This document shows positions 1 to 5,033 of a stretch of 9,433 nt of DNA, one piece after another (positions within the stretch are counted from its first letter, which is position 1; every line of letters begins with the position of its first letter). The stretch is from Clostridium sp. CAG:1013 (GTDB lineage Bacteria; Bacillota; Clostridia; Oscillospirales; Acutalibacteraceae), in NCBI GenBank assembly GCA_000432995.1, contig HF972618.1, positions 1 to 9,433 on the forward strand, written 5' to 3'. The position numbers were made by a program, and so were the translations under genes. The notes beneath the pieces were generated by a model. That model saw only the letters and a program-made list of their open reading frames with translations. It was not told the origin of the DNA and did no database searches.

Positions 1-1
1 C

Positions 2-127
2 GATTTCTACCGGTGTGTCCGGGAGGGGAAGCCCTTCCGCAACGATATCCCTGGCATCAAGGACACTGCGGAGCTGATGCTCAGTGTGTACCAGTCTGCC
101 CGGGAACACAAAGTGGTGGAGTTATAA
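2..127 (+). CDS. Gfo/Idh/MocA-family oxidoreductase, C-terminal fragment (5' end outside window)
   Basis: The open frame enters from the left edge and ends at TAA 125-127, giving 41 residues that begin DFYRCVREGKPFRND and end in SAREHKVVEL. This pattern, an F-x-x-x-x-REGKP segment, then a helix, then Y-x-SA-x-E-x-x-V-V-x-L at the very C terminus, is what NAD(P)-dependent Gfo/Idh/MocA dehydrogenases show at their end. There the last helix and strand pack against the substrate-binding domain. The Rossmann domain and the catalytic lysine lie outside the window, so substrate and cofactor preference cannot be read. It is separated from the next gene by two hairpins and a strong promoter, so it belongs to a different transcription unit. 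Family assignment rests on a short tail only. Confidence 0.7.
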   Translation, partial: DFYRCVREGKPFRNDIPGIKDTAELMLSVYQSAREHKVVEL

Positions 128-157
128 AAAGAAAAATGTCTGCCAGGTTTGGCGGAC
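128..157 (-). terminator. Small hairpin with minus-strand T-tract, possible antisense terminator
   Basis: An 8-bp stem (138-145 with 150-157, loop 146-149, one G-T wobble) lies directly after the oxidoreductase stop. On the minus strand the stem is followed by a T-rich run, the complement of the A-rich 128-136. It would therefore work as an intrinsic terminator for transcription entering from the right. No minus-strand gene ends here, so the role is uncertain; it could simply pair with the next hairpin to limit antisense transcription. Confidence 0.3.
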
Positions 158-170
158 CTATATTCAGATA

Positions 171-204
171 CAGAGAGCTCTCGGCAAATGCCGGGAGCTT
201 TCTG
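171..204 (+). terminator. Hairpin terminator after the oxidoreductase gene
   Basis: A 14-bp stem (171-184 with 191-204, two wobble pairs) has a 6-nt loop CAAATG. It lies about 45 bases past the oxidoreductase stop and before the next promoter. The following sequence GCGTTTAAGG has only a weak T-tract, so termination could be partial or factor-assisted. Its position at the end of one transcription unit is the main argument. Confidence 0.5.
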
Positions 205-284
205 CGTTTAAGGGTAAATTTTAGAAAATGAAATAAATAAATTAATTAAATTAAGTTTTTAGATTAAAATATTTAATTTATTCA

Positions 285-313
285 TTGACAATATTGCAAT
301 TTAGATTTATAAT
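285..313 (+). promoter_or_regulatory. Perfect-consensus sigma-A promoter for the DUF2089-DUF4097 operon
   Basis: The -35 TTGACA (285-290) and -10 TATAAT (308-313) are both exact consensus and are separated by exactly 17 bp. The upstream bases from about 229 to 284 are almost entirely A and T, with T- and A-tracts that could act as an UP element. Transcription should start near 320, giving a leader of about 30 nt. The spacer contains an 8-bp palindrome CAATATTG (289-296) overlapping the -35, and a 15-bp A/T palindrome lies at 263-277; either could be an operator. A promoter this strong is usually either constitutive or held off by a repressor. Confidence 0.9.
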
Positions 314-351
314 GCAGGCAAGATGAAATTCCAATGGAAAGGATGGGTCAT

Positions 352-753
352 ATGGCAAAGGAACACTTTCACGCGCCGTCTCAGTGTCCTGTATGTGGGA
401 AACCTATGGTGGTCACCAAGCTGCAATGTTCCCACTGCGGCACGGAACTCAGCGGGGAATTCGCGCCCTGTCGGTTTTGCCGGCTGGAGGAGCGGCACCT
501 CCAATTTGTGGAGACCTTCCTGCGGTGCCGGGGGTCCATCAAAGAGGTGGAACGGGCTCTGGGGGTCAGTTATCCCACAGTGAAGAATATGCTGGACGCG
601 GCCCTGACAGCGCTGGGGTTGGACGAAAAACCGGAGCTGCGGGCTCTGCGTGAAAAAGAGGAGCGGGCGGAGATCTTGAAGCGGCTGTCCGAAGGAGAGA
701 TAGACGTAGATACCGCCATTGAAGCGCTGAATCAGATCAAGGGGGGAAAGTGA
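352..753 (+). CDS. DUF2089 family protein: zinc ribbon, HTH and SHOCT-like C-terminal module
   Basis: This is a 133-residue protein. Residues 12-29 form a zinc ribbon (C12-x2-C15 and C26-x2-C29, written CPVC and CSHC), and a further C40-x2-C43 pair follows in the PCRFCRL motif. Residues about 45-88 are a helix-turn-helix-like region (RCRGSIKEVERALGVSYPTV) typical of DUF2089. Residues about 101-130 form two short helices (EERAEILKRLSEGEIDVDTA) like the SHOCT-like N terminus of YvlB/LiaX proteins. It probably binds DNA and regulates its own operon, but DUF2089 has no established function. The start at 352 was chosen because AAAGGA (338-343) sits 8 bases upstream. In-frame ATGs at 334 and 343 overlap that site, and 323 is almost at the transcription start and in another frame. 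The next gene begins one base after the stop. Confidence 0.88.
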   Translation: MAKEHFHAPSQCPVCGKPMVVTKLQCSHCGTELSGEFAPCRFCRLEERHLQFVETFLRCRGSIKEVERALGVSYPTVKNMLDAALTALGLDEKPELRALREKEERAEILKRLSEGEIDVDTAIEALNQIKGGK

Positions 754-754
754 C

Positions 755-1948
755 ATGAGCGAGGAAAAACGCAGGATCTTGGAGATGCTGGAAGCGGGGA
801 AGATCACCCCGGAGGACGCCACTCGTCTGCTGGAAGCCTTGGGGGAAGAACCGGAATCTCCCGCGGACCAGAGTGACCCAAAGCCCACCGGTAAGACCGA
901 TTGGTTTTCCGTGTTGGAGAGTTTGGGAGAAGGAGTGGAAAAAGCCGTTCAGGAAGCTGTGGAAGCGGCTGGTCCCACATTGCAGACCCTTGGCGCGGAG
1001 GTGGACTCCGCGGTGCAGGAAGCCTGTCAGGCATTTCAGGAAAGCACCGTGGCGGGTGTGGTGTGGCCCCAGCAGAGTCCCAGCGTCCGTCCCCTGCCCC
1101 TGGAAGAGAACGATTACCAGTGCCCTGTGGGCGGGCCTGTGACTGACCTGCGGATCGAGTGGGTCAACGGACCAGTGGAGGTGCGCCCCTGGGAGGGAGA
1201 GATCATTCGCGTAGCGGAGTACGCGTCCCGTCCTCTGCAGGAAGGGGAGCGGTTGGAGCTGCTGGAAGAAAACGGTTTGCTGCGCATCCGTTGGAGCCGT
1301 GAAAAGAATTTCCGCCGGAAGATGTTCCTGCAAAAACACCTGGTAGTGGAGCTGCCCCAGAACGCTGCTTTGGGAGAATTCCGTGTAGATAACGTTTCCG
1401 GAGGAACCTATGTGACAGGGGTCCAGGGGACGCAGATCCGGGTCTCCACAGTTTCTGGCCCTCTGGAGTGCCAAACGCTGCGGGGAGAGAATCTGCGGGT
1501 GGAATCCGTGTCCGGGCAGGTTGATCTGACACAGGTTTCTGCCCGTGACCTGCGGGTGTCCGGCACTTCCGGAAAGGTGACCGTCAATGGCTTTGGCGCG
1601 GAGCATATGCGGGCGGAGACAGTCTCTGGCAGCCTTTCCGCCTGGGGCAATGGAGAAGATCTGCGCCTGAGCACGGTCTCTGGTCCCTTGAGCCTTCAGG
1701 TGAGCCAGTTCCCCAGACAGACAAAGCTCCACACCGTCTCGGGACCTATGGAGGTGTACCTGCCTCAAGGCGAGCCGGGTTTCACAGCGGAGTACAGCAG
1801 CATTTCCGGAGGGTTTACCTCTCAATTTCCCTTGACTGGAGAGCTGGGCAAGCGCAAAGGTCGGGCGGTCTATTTGGGAGGCGGAGCGTCTATCCGGCTG
1901 GATACGGTGAGCGGTCCCATAAAGCTGCTCAACGAAGTGAAAAACTGA
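755..1948 (+). CDS. DUF4097 beta-repeat protein with SHOCT-like N terminus (YvlB/LiaX-like)
   Basis: This is a 397-residue protein. Residues 1-31 are a two-helix SHOCT-like module (KRRILEMLEAGKITPEDATR), as in Bacillus YvlB and enterococcal LiaX. Residues about 45-100 are a charged or amphipathic helical linker. From about 130 onward the protein is a DUF4097 domain. A V-S-G turn recurs nine times, with its serine at residues 215, 234, 253, 272, 291, 309, 329, 351 and 386, which suggests stacked beta-helix coils. There is no signal peptide or membrane segment, so it is probably cytoplasmic or peripheral. LiaX helps sense daptomycin and cationic peptides in Enterococcus; a similar envelope-stress role is inference only. 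The start ATG follows AGGGGGGAAAG and lies one base after the DUF2089 stop, so the two genes are likely translationally coupled. Confidence 0.88.
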   Translation: MSEEKRRILEMLEAGKITPEDATRLLEALGEEPESPADQSDPKPTGKTDWFSVLESLGEGVEKAVQEAVEAAGPTLQTLGAEVDSAVQEACQAFQESTVAGVVWPQQSPSVRPLPLEENDYQCPVGGPVTDLRIEWVNGPVEVRPWEGEIIRVAEYASRPLQEGERLELLEENGLLRIRWSREKNFRRKMFLQKHLVVELPQNAALGEFRVDNVSGGTYVTGVQGTQIRVSTVSGPLECQTLRGENLRVESVSGQVDLTQVSARDLRVSGTSGKVTVNGFGAEHMRAETVSGSLSAWGNGEDLRLSTVSGPLSLQVSQFPRQTKLHTVSGPMEVYLPQGEPGFTAEYSSISGGFTSQFPLTGELGKRKGRAVYLGGGASIRLDTVSGPIKLLNEVKN

Positions 1949-1962
1949 AATTAGAAGAAAAC

Positions 1963-1998
1963 AAGGACCTTTTCCGCCAATGGGAAAGGGTCCTTTTT
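1963..1998 (+). terminator. Strong intrinsic terminator of the DUF2089-DUF4097 operon
   Basis: A 13-bp stem (1963-1975 with 1983-1995, one T-G wobble) has a 7-nt loop GCCAATG. It is followed by a T-run (1994-1998) and begins 15 bases after the DUF4097 stop. This is a textbook rho-independent terminator. Confidence 0.9.
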
Positions 1999-2011
1999 CT
2001 GTTGAGAATTC

Positions 2012-2054
2012 TATTTCAGAGAGGGGGAAAACCCGCTGAAATACTGATTTTTTT
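2012..2054 (+). terminator. Second hairpin with T7 tract, possible back-up terminator
   Basis: A perfect 8-bp outer stem (2012-2019 with 2036-2043) encloses a GGG-AAAA-CCC inner hairpin (2025-2034). Four bases later comes a run of seven Ts (2048-2054). It lies between the first terminator and the CarD promoter and probably catches readthrough. The internal asymmetry and the 4-base gap before the Ts make it weaker than the upstream terminator. Confidence 0.45.
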
Positions 2055-2078
2055 AAAAATGAGGCCCATCTACCCCCA

Positions 2079-2106
2079 TGCAATTTCTGGAAAAAAGTGC
2101 TATAAT
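2079..2106 (+). promoter_or_regulatory. Extended -10 sigma-A promoter for the CarD-family gene
   Basis: TGC directly precedes a perfect TATAAT (2101-2106), making an extended -10 element (TGN at 2098-2100). The -35 region is poor: TGCAAT (2079-2084) at 16 bp is the best match. Extended -10 promoters tolerate a weak -35. The predicted start is near 2113. Confidence 0.75.
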
Positions 2107-2112
2107 AAAAAC

Positions 2113-2211
2113 AGTTGAATGAAAAATAGTGATTGCGGAAAGCGCTCCTGGGGTCTGGCTGAACCGACCTGTGAGCGAACCGCCCAGGCGAACAAGGAGG
2201 TTGCCAAAAGC
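2113..2211 (+). other. Leader of the CarD-family mRNA, about 100 nt with possible structure
   Basis: The predicted 5' UTR is long for this window. It contains CCTGGG (2149-2154) complementary to CCCAGG (2183-2188), which could close a stem over about 28 bases. It also contains a small stem (2187-2193 with 2200-2205, one bulged G) whose loop displays AAGGAG, most of the Shine-Dalgarno. The two stems share 2187-2188, so they would be partly exclusive. An in-frame ATG at 2119 exists but has no ribosome-binding site, and its encoded extension does not resemble CarD. I recognise no known riboswitch class. Confidence 0.4.
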
Positions 2212-2721
2212 ATGTATCAGCCGGGAGAATTCATAATGTACGGCAGCAGCGGTGTGTGCCGGGTAGTCAAGGTGGGTGTTTTGGAAGGACGGACCGCGGA
2301 CCCGCAGCGGCAGTATTATACCTTGCAGCCCATATTCGAGTCGGATGTCATCTATACGCCGGTGGACAGCGGCGTGTTTATGCGCCCTGTGATGACCAAA
2401 GAGCAGGCCGAAAAATTGATTCGGGAGATTCCGTCCATTGGAGAAACCATGTGCACCGAACGGAATCCTGTCAATCTGCGGGTACATTACGAGGCATCCC
2501 TGCAATCCCACCAGTGCAGAGAATTGGTGAGTCTCATTAAGGGAATCCGCCATAAGTGCCGTGAGACGGAAAAGAAAGGCCGCAAGATGGGCCAGGTGGA
2601 TCAGCGTTACCGCAAAAAAGCGGAGGGTCTGCTTCACGGGGAGCTGGCTGTCGCGTTGGGGATCCCTCTGGAACAGGTGGAAGATTACATTCGGGAAAGA
2701 GTGGAGGCCGTAGCGGGCTGA
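2212..2721 (+). CDS. CarD/CdnL-family transcription regulator
   Basis: This is a 169-residue protein. Residues 1 to about 62 match the CarD/CdnL/TRCF RNA polymerase-interacting domain (opening YQPGEFIMYGSSGVCRV, then a YYTLQPIF strand). Residues about 65-169 are the helical C-terminal domain (REL-x-SLIKGI, YRKKAEGLLHGELAVALG). Family members bind the RNA polymerase beta subunit and stabilise the open complex at rRNA and other promoters through the C-terminal domain. The start at 2212 is set by AAGGAGG (2194-2200), 11 bases upstream, and by the family's usual N terminus; the length is normal. There is no tryptophan in the protein. The residue that aligns by eye with the DNA-wedge tryptophan of actinobacterial and Thermus CarD is Leu89 (NLRVHYEAS). 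It is a single-gene unit with its own promoter, converging on the DUF421 gene. Confidence 0.87.
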   Translation: MYQPGEFIMYGSSGVCRVVKVGVLEGRTADPQRQYYTLQPIFESDVIYTPVDSGVFMRPVMTKEQAEKLIREIPSIGETMCTERNPVNLRVHYEASLQSHQCRELVSLIKGIRHKCRETEKKGRKMGQVDQRYRKKAEGLLHGELAVALGIPLEQVEDYIRERVEAVAG

Positions 2722-2746
2722 CTTGAATCCTGTGAAATAGCGCAGC

Positions 2747-2778
2747 AAAAGGAGGAGCATTATCGCTCCTCCTTTTTT
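2747..2778. terminator. Bidirectional terminator between CarD-family and DUF421 genes
   Basis: A perfect 12-bp stem (2747-2758 with 2765-2776), core AAAAGGAGGAGC, has the loop ATTATC. It is flanked by As on the left and Ts on the right, so it makes a U-tract on either strand. It lies 25 bases after the CarD stop and abuts the DUF421 stop, so it serves both converging genes. Confidence 0.92.
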
Positions 2779-3446
2779 CATTCTTTGGGGATGATCCGCC
2801 ATTTTCCGTCGGTGCGCACCGTCATGAGAAACACCTGCTCTTGGGAGAGTCCCTGTTCTTTCAGTCGTCGCTTGATCCAGTTTTGGTCTTTTCCGCTGAG
2901 CGCCAGGGAATGGGCGGAAAGTTCCCCGTCGCTGATGACCACCACCTCTAAGCCTTGAGCAGGAGGCTGAATGCCCAGCTGTTTGGGAGTCACCGGGTCC
3001 TCCTCAGGCTTGCGGATGACGCTCATCATGCCATTGGTCTCGATGATGGCCCAGGCTACATCCTCCAAGTAAAACACATTGTTCTGGCGCAGCTGCTCGC
3101 ACAGGTCCTCTGTGGTCATCCGCAGGCGGCGCATCTGGTCCTGGAGGATCTTTCCCCGCTCCACTACCACGATGGGATTGCCGCAGACGATCTGCCGAAA
3201 CCGTCCGCTTTTCAGCATGGCAAAGGACACCAGGATCTCGCAGAGGACAAGGGCAGCCATGGGAGCCAGTCCCCGCCACAAAGGCTGATCCCCCTCTTGA
3301 ATAGGCATTACCGCTAACTCGGAAATGAGGAATGTGACCACAAGCTCGGAGGTTTGCAGCTGGCTGATCTGTCGCTTGCCCATGAGCCGTACCGCAAATA
3401 GGATGGCAGCGTACATCAAAAGCGTTCGCACCAAAGAGATCAGCAT
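2778..3446 (-). CDS. DUF421/YetF-family membrane protein
   Basis: This is a 222-residue protein. The N-terminal third is hydrophobic, with about three membrane segments near residues 5-22, 35-49 and 60-78, and the conserved basic stretch RLMGKRQISQL at 20-30. The remainder is the soluble YetF domain: GNPIVVVERGKI (89-100), MRRLRMTTEDL (105-115), and VAWAIIETNGMMSVI leading into a second small alpha/beta repeat. The start at 3446 has AAAGGAGG on the minus strand 6 bases upstream; longer frames reaching 3572 run through the promoter region. Bacillus 2Duf, encoded on the spoVA2mob element, is a DUF421 protein that sits in spore membranes and raises heat resistance. This gene's divergence from a germinant receptor operon and its forespore-type promoter suggest a similar location. 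Its biochemical function is unknown. Confidence 0.9.
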   Translation of the reverse strand: MLISLVRTLLMYAAILFAVRLMGKRQISQLQTSELVVTFLISELAVMPIQEGDQPLWRGLAPMAALVLCEILVSFAMLKSGRFRQIVCGNPIVVVERGKILQDQMRRLRMTTEDLCEQLRQNNVFYLEDVAWAIIETNGMMSVIRKPEEDPVTPKQLGIQPPAQGLEVVVISDGELSAHSLALSGKDQNWIKRRLKEQGLSQEQVFLMTVRTDGKWRIIPKE

Positions 3447-3474
3447 AGCGTTCCTCCTTTCCGTGTTTGGGTGA

Positions 3475-3504
3475 TAGTATGTCCTTTTCCCGGAAAAGTA
3501 TGTG
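3475..3504 (-). promoter_or_regulatory. Sigma-G-like forespore promoter for the DUF421 gene
   Basis: On the minus strand CATACTA (complement of 3475-3481) is an exact match to the known Bacillus sigma-G -10. CACATA (complement of 3499-3504) lies 17 bp upstream; its ACATA fits the GHATR-type -35 except at the first base. Transcription would start near 3468, giving a leader of about 20 nt that carries the ribosome-binding site. A sigma-A reading with TACTAT as -10 is possible, but I see no matching TTGACA. Confidence 0.55.
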
Positions 3505-3520
3505 TTCATAAACCGGGAAA
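3476..3520. repeat. Direct and inverted repeats in the DUF421-gerA divergent promoter region
   Basis: AGTATGT occurs at 3476-3482 and again at 3497-3503, a 21-bp period or about two helical turns. Between the copies is a perfect inverted repeat (3484-3490 with 3492-3498, CTTTTCC/GGAAAAG). TTTCCCGG at 3486-3493 is also the exact reverse complement of CCGGGAAA at 3513-3520. The cluster overlaps the -10, spacer and -35 of one promoter and the -35 and spacer of the other. That is where a regulator of both genes would bind. Confidence 0.6.
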
Positions 3521-3534
3521 TTGAGGGCACGCTA
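3505..3534 (+). promoter_or_regulatory. Sigma-G-like forespore promoter for the gerABC operon
   Basis: TTCATA (3505-3510) lies 17 bp upstream of CACGCTA (3528-3534). Against the sigma-G pattern the -35 TCATA differs at one base and the -10 differs at the third base of CATNHTA. GerA-type operons in Bacillus are read by sigma-G in the forespore, which fits. No good sigma-A promoter is visible. The predicted start is near 3541. Confidence 0.45.
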
Positions 3535-3565
3535 TAACAAATGACAGCGTCAGGAGGTGAGGACC

Positions 3566-5020
3566 ATGGCACAGGAGATCCTGTCCAAGAGCTTGGAAGA
3601 GAACAAGGCGTTTTTTCAAAGTCGTTTTCAAAACGCCATGGATCTGATCGTTCGGGAGGTGGAGCTTTCCGGTAGAAAAGCGGCGTTGTTCGCCATCGAT
3701 GGCCTGGTGAACAAGGAGACCATCGCCCTCTGTATCGTGGAGCCTCTCTTGAATGCGGGGCAGTACCCGGATGATCCCAAAGAGATGCTGGACAGCATCG
3801 AGCGTCAGGTGTTGAGCGCGGCGGAAGTAAAGCATGAGAACCGCATGCCCCAGCTGCTCACCTTGCTGATGAGCGGCTTTGTGCTGCTGTGCGTGGATGG
3901 TTGCGACGACGGACTCCTTTCCGGTGTCCAGGGATTTGCCTACCGGAGTCCCCAGGAGCCCCAGAACGAGGTGATGCAGCGGGGAGCCAAGGATGGCTTC
4001 ACGGAAAGCAATCAGCTGAACATGGCCATGATCCGCCGACGCATGAAGAATCCCTCTCTGAAGTTCCAGGCCATGGAAGTGGGGACCCAGAGCCACACGC
4101 CCATCGTCCTGTGTTACGTGGATGGTATCGCCTCGGAGAAGATCCTCACTCAGGTGCGCCAGACTCTGGAACGCTGCCCCCTGAAAACCGTTCTGGGGGC
4201 GGGGTATCTCACCGCTTTCCTGGATCGGGGTGGAGTGTTTTCCGGGGTGGGGCTGTCTGAACGGCCAGACGTGGTATGCGGCAAGTTGGAAGAGGGTCGG
4301 ATTGCTCTGCTGGTAGAGGGCACGCCCAGCGCTATTCTGCTGCCCTTTCTGTTCGTGGAGAATTTCCAGACCCTGGACGATTACCTCACCCGGCCTTTTT
4401 ACGGCACATTCATCCGCTGGCTGAAGTATATCGCCTTCTTCCTTAGCGCCTTTCTGCCGGGGGCTTACGTGGCGGTGATTGTCCATCATCCAGAGCTGCT
4501 GCCTGAAAGCCTTTTGTTGGAGATTGCCCGCTCCCAGGCGCAAACCCCTTTCCCGGTGATGTTCGAGACCCTGACTCTCTATTTCCTCTATGAGGTCTTG
4601 CGGGAAGCGGGCCTACGGGCGCCTCGGTCCCTTTCTGCCACGGTGAGCATCGTGGGCGGCCTGGTCCTGGGGGACACTGCGGTGGCCGCAGGGCTTGTTA
4701 GCGCTCCCTCTCTGCTGGTGGTGGCTCTTACCGCCATCGCGGGCTACGCCGTGCCACGGCTGTACGAGCCTTTGTCCCTGCTGCGTCTGGCGTTCCTGCT
4801 CATCGGAAATTTTCTGGGCATCTGGGGCGTAATGGCGGCCTTGGTATTCCTCTTGATCGACCTGTGTGCCGCACAGAGTTTTGGAGTCCCCCTGCTGTCG
4901 CCAGTGTCGCCTTTCAAAGGACGGCTGGTGCTTCGGGACGTGTTTTTCCGAGCCAGCTGGAAGCGTCTCTCCCGGTGGGACGCCAAAGTCCAGGATATGC
5001 CTGGGAGTCACGAACAATGA
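3566..5020 (+). CDS. gerA: Spore germination protein GerA family (germinant receptor A subunit)
   Basis: This is a 484-residue protein. Residues 1 to about 270 form the soluble N-terminal domain that in GerA proteins takes part in germinant sensing and oligomerisation. From about residue 285 come the membrane segments, starting at LKYIAFFLSAFLPGAYVAV. Family motifs follow: PFPVMFETLTL, LREAGLRAPR, GGLVLGDTAVAAGLVSAP and SPVSPF near the end. GerA oligomers have been proposed to act as a germinant-gated ion channel in the inner spore membrane. The start at 3566 follows AGGAGGTGAG at 3552-3561; an in-frame GTG at 3557 lies inside that site. Length and motifs are normal and no frame break is seen. 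The germinant and the locus letter cannot be told from sequence. gerB starts 13 bases downstream. Confidence 0.95.
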   Translation: MAQEILSKSLEENKAFFQSRFQNAMDLIVREVELSGRKAALFAIDGLVNKETIALCIVEPLLNAGQYPDDPKEMLDSIERQVLSAAEVKHENRMPQLLTLLMSGFVLLCVDGCDDGLLSGVQGFAYRSPQEPQNEVMQRGAKDGFTESNQLNMAMIRRRMKNPSLKFQAMEVGTQSHTPIVLCYVDGIASEKILTQVRQTLERCPLKTVLGAGYLTAFLDRGGVFSGVGLSERPDVVCGKLEEGRIALLVEGTPSAILLPFLFVENFQTLDDYLTRPFYGTFIRWLKYIAFFLSAFLPGAYVAVIVHHPELLPESLLLEIARSQAQTPFPVMFETLTLYFLYEVLREAGLRAPRSLSATVSIVGGLVLGDTAVAAGLVSAPSLLVVALTAIAGYAVPRLYEPLSLLRLAFLLIGNFLGIWGVMAALVFLLIDLCAAQSFGVPLLSPVSPFKGRLVLRDVFFRASWKRLSRWDAKVQDMPGSHEQ

Positions 5021-5033
5021 AAGGAGGAGTTTT

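Noticed and set aside
737..2083. 448-codon open frame on the minus strand opposite the DUF4097 gene
   Set aside because: It is a shadow of GC-rich codon bias. The plus-strand frame has a ribosome site, a promoter, a terminator and a recognisable family; the minus frame has none and runs through the terminator hairpin.
2119..2211. N-terminal extension of the CarD-family protein from ATG 2119
   Set aside because: There is no ribosome site before 2119, and the added residues do not resemble CarD. AAGGAGG and the family N terminus both point to 2212.
3506..4543. 345-codon open frame on the minus strand opposite gerA
   Set aside because: It is antisense to a clear GerA coding region, has no family likeness or ribosome site, and crosses into the gerA promoter region.
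4866..5033. ATG start for gerB at 4866 inside gerA
   Set aside because: It would overlap gerA by 155 bases with non-GerB sequence; GTG 5034 has a full ribosome site and gives the usual GerB length.
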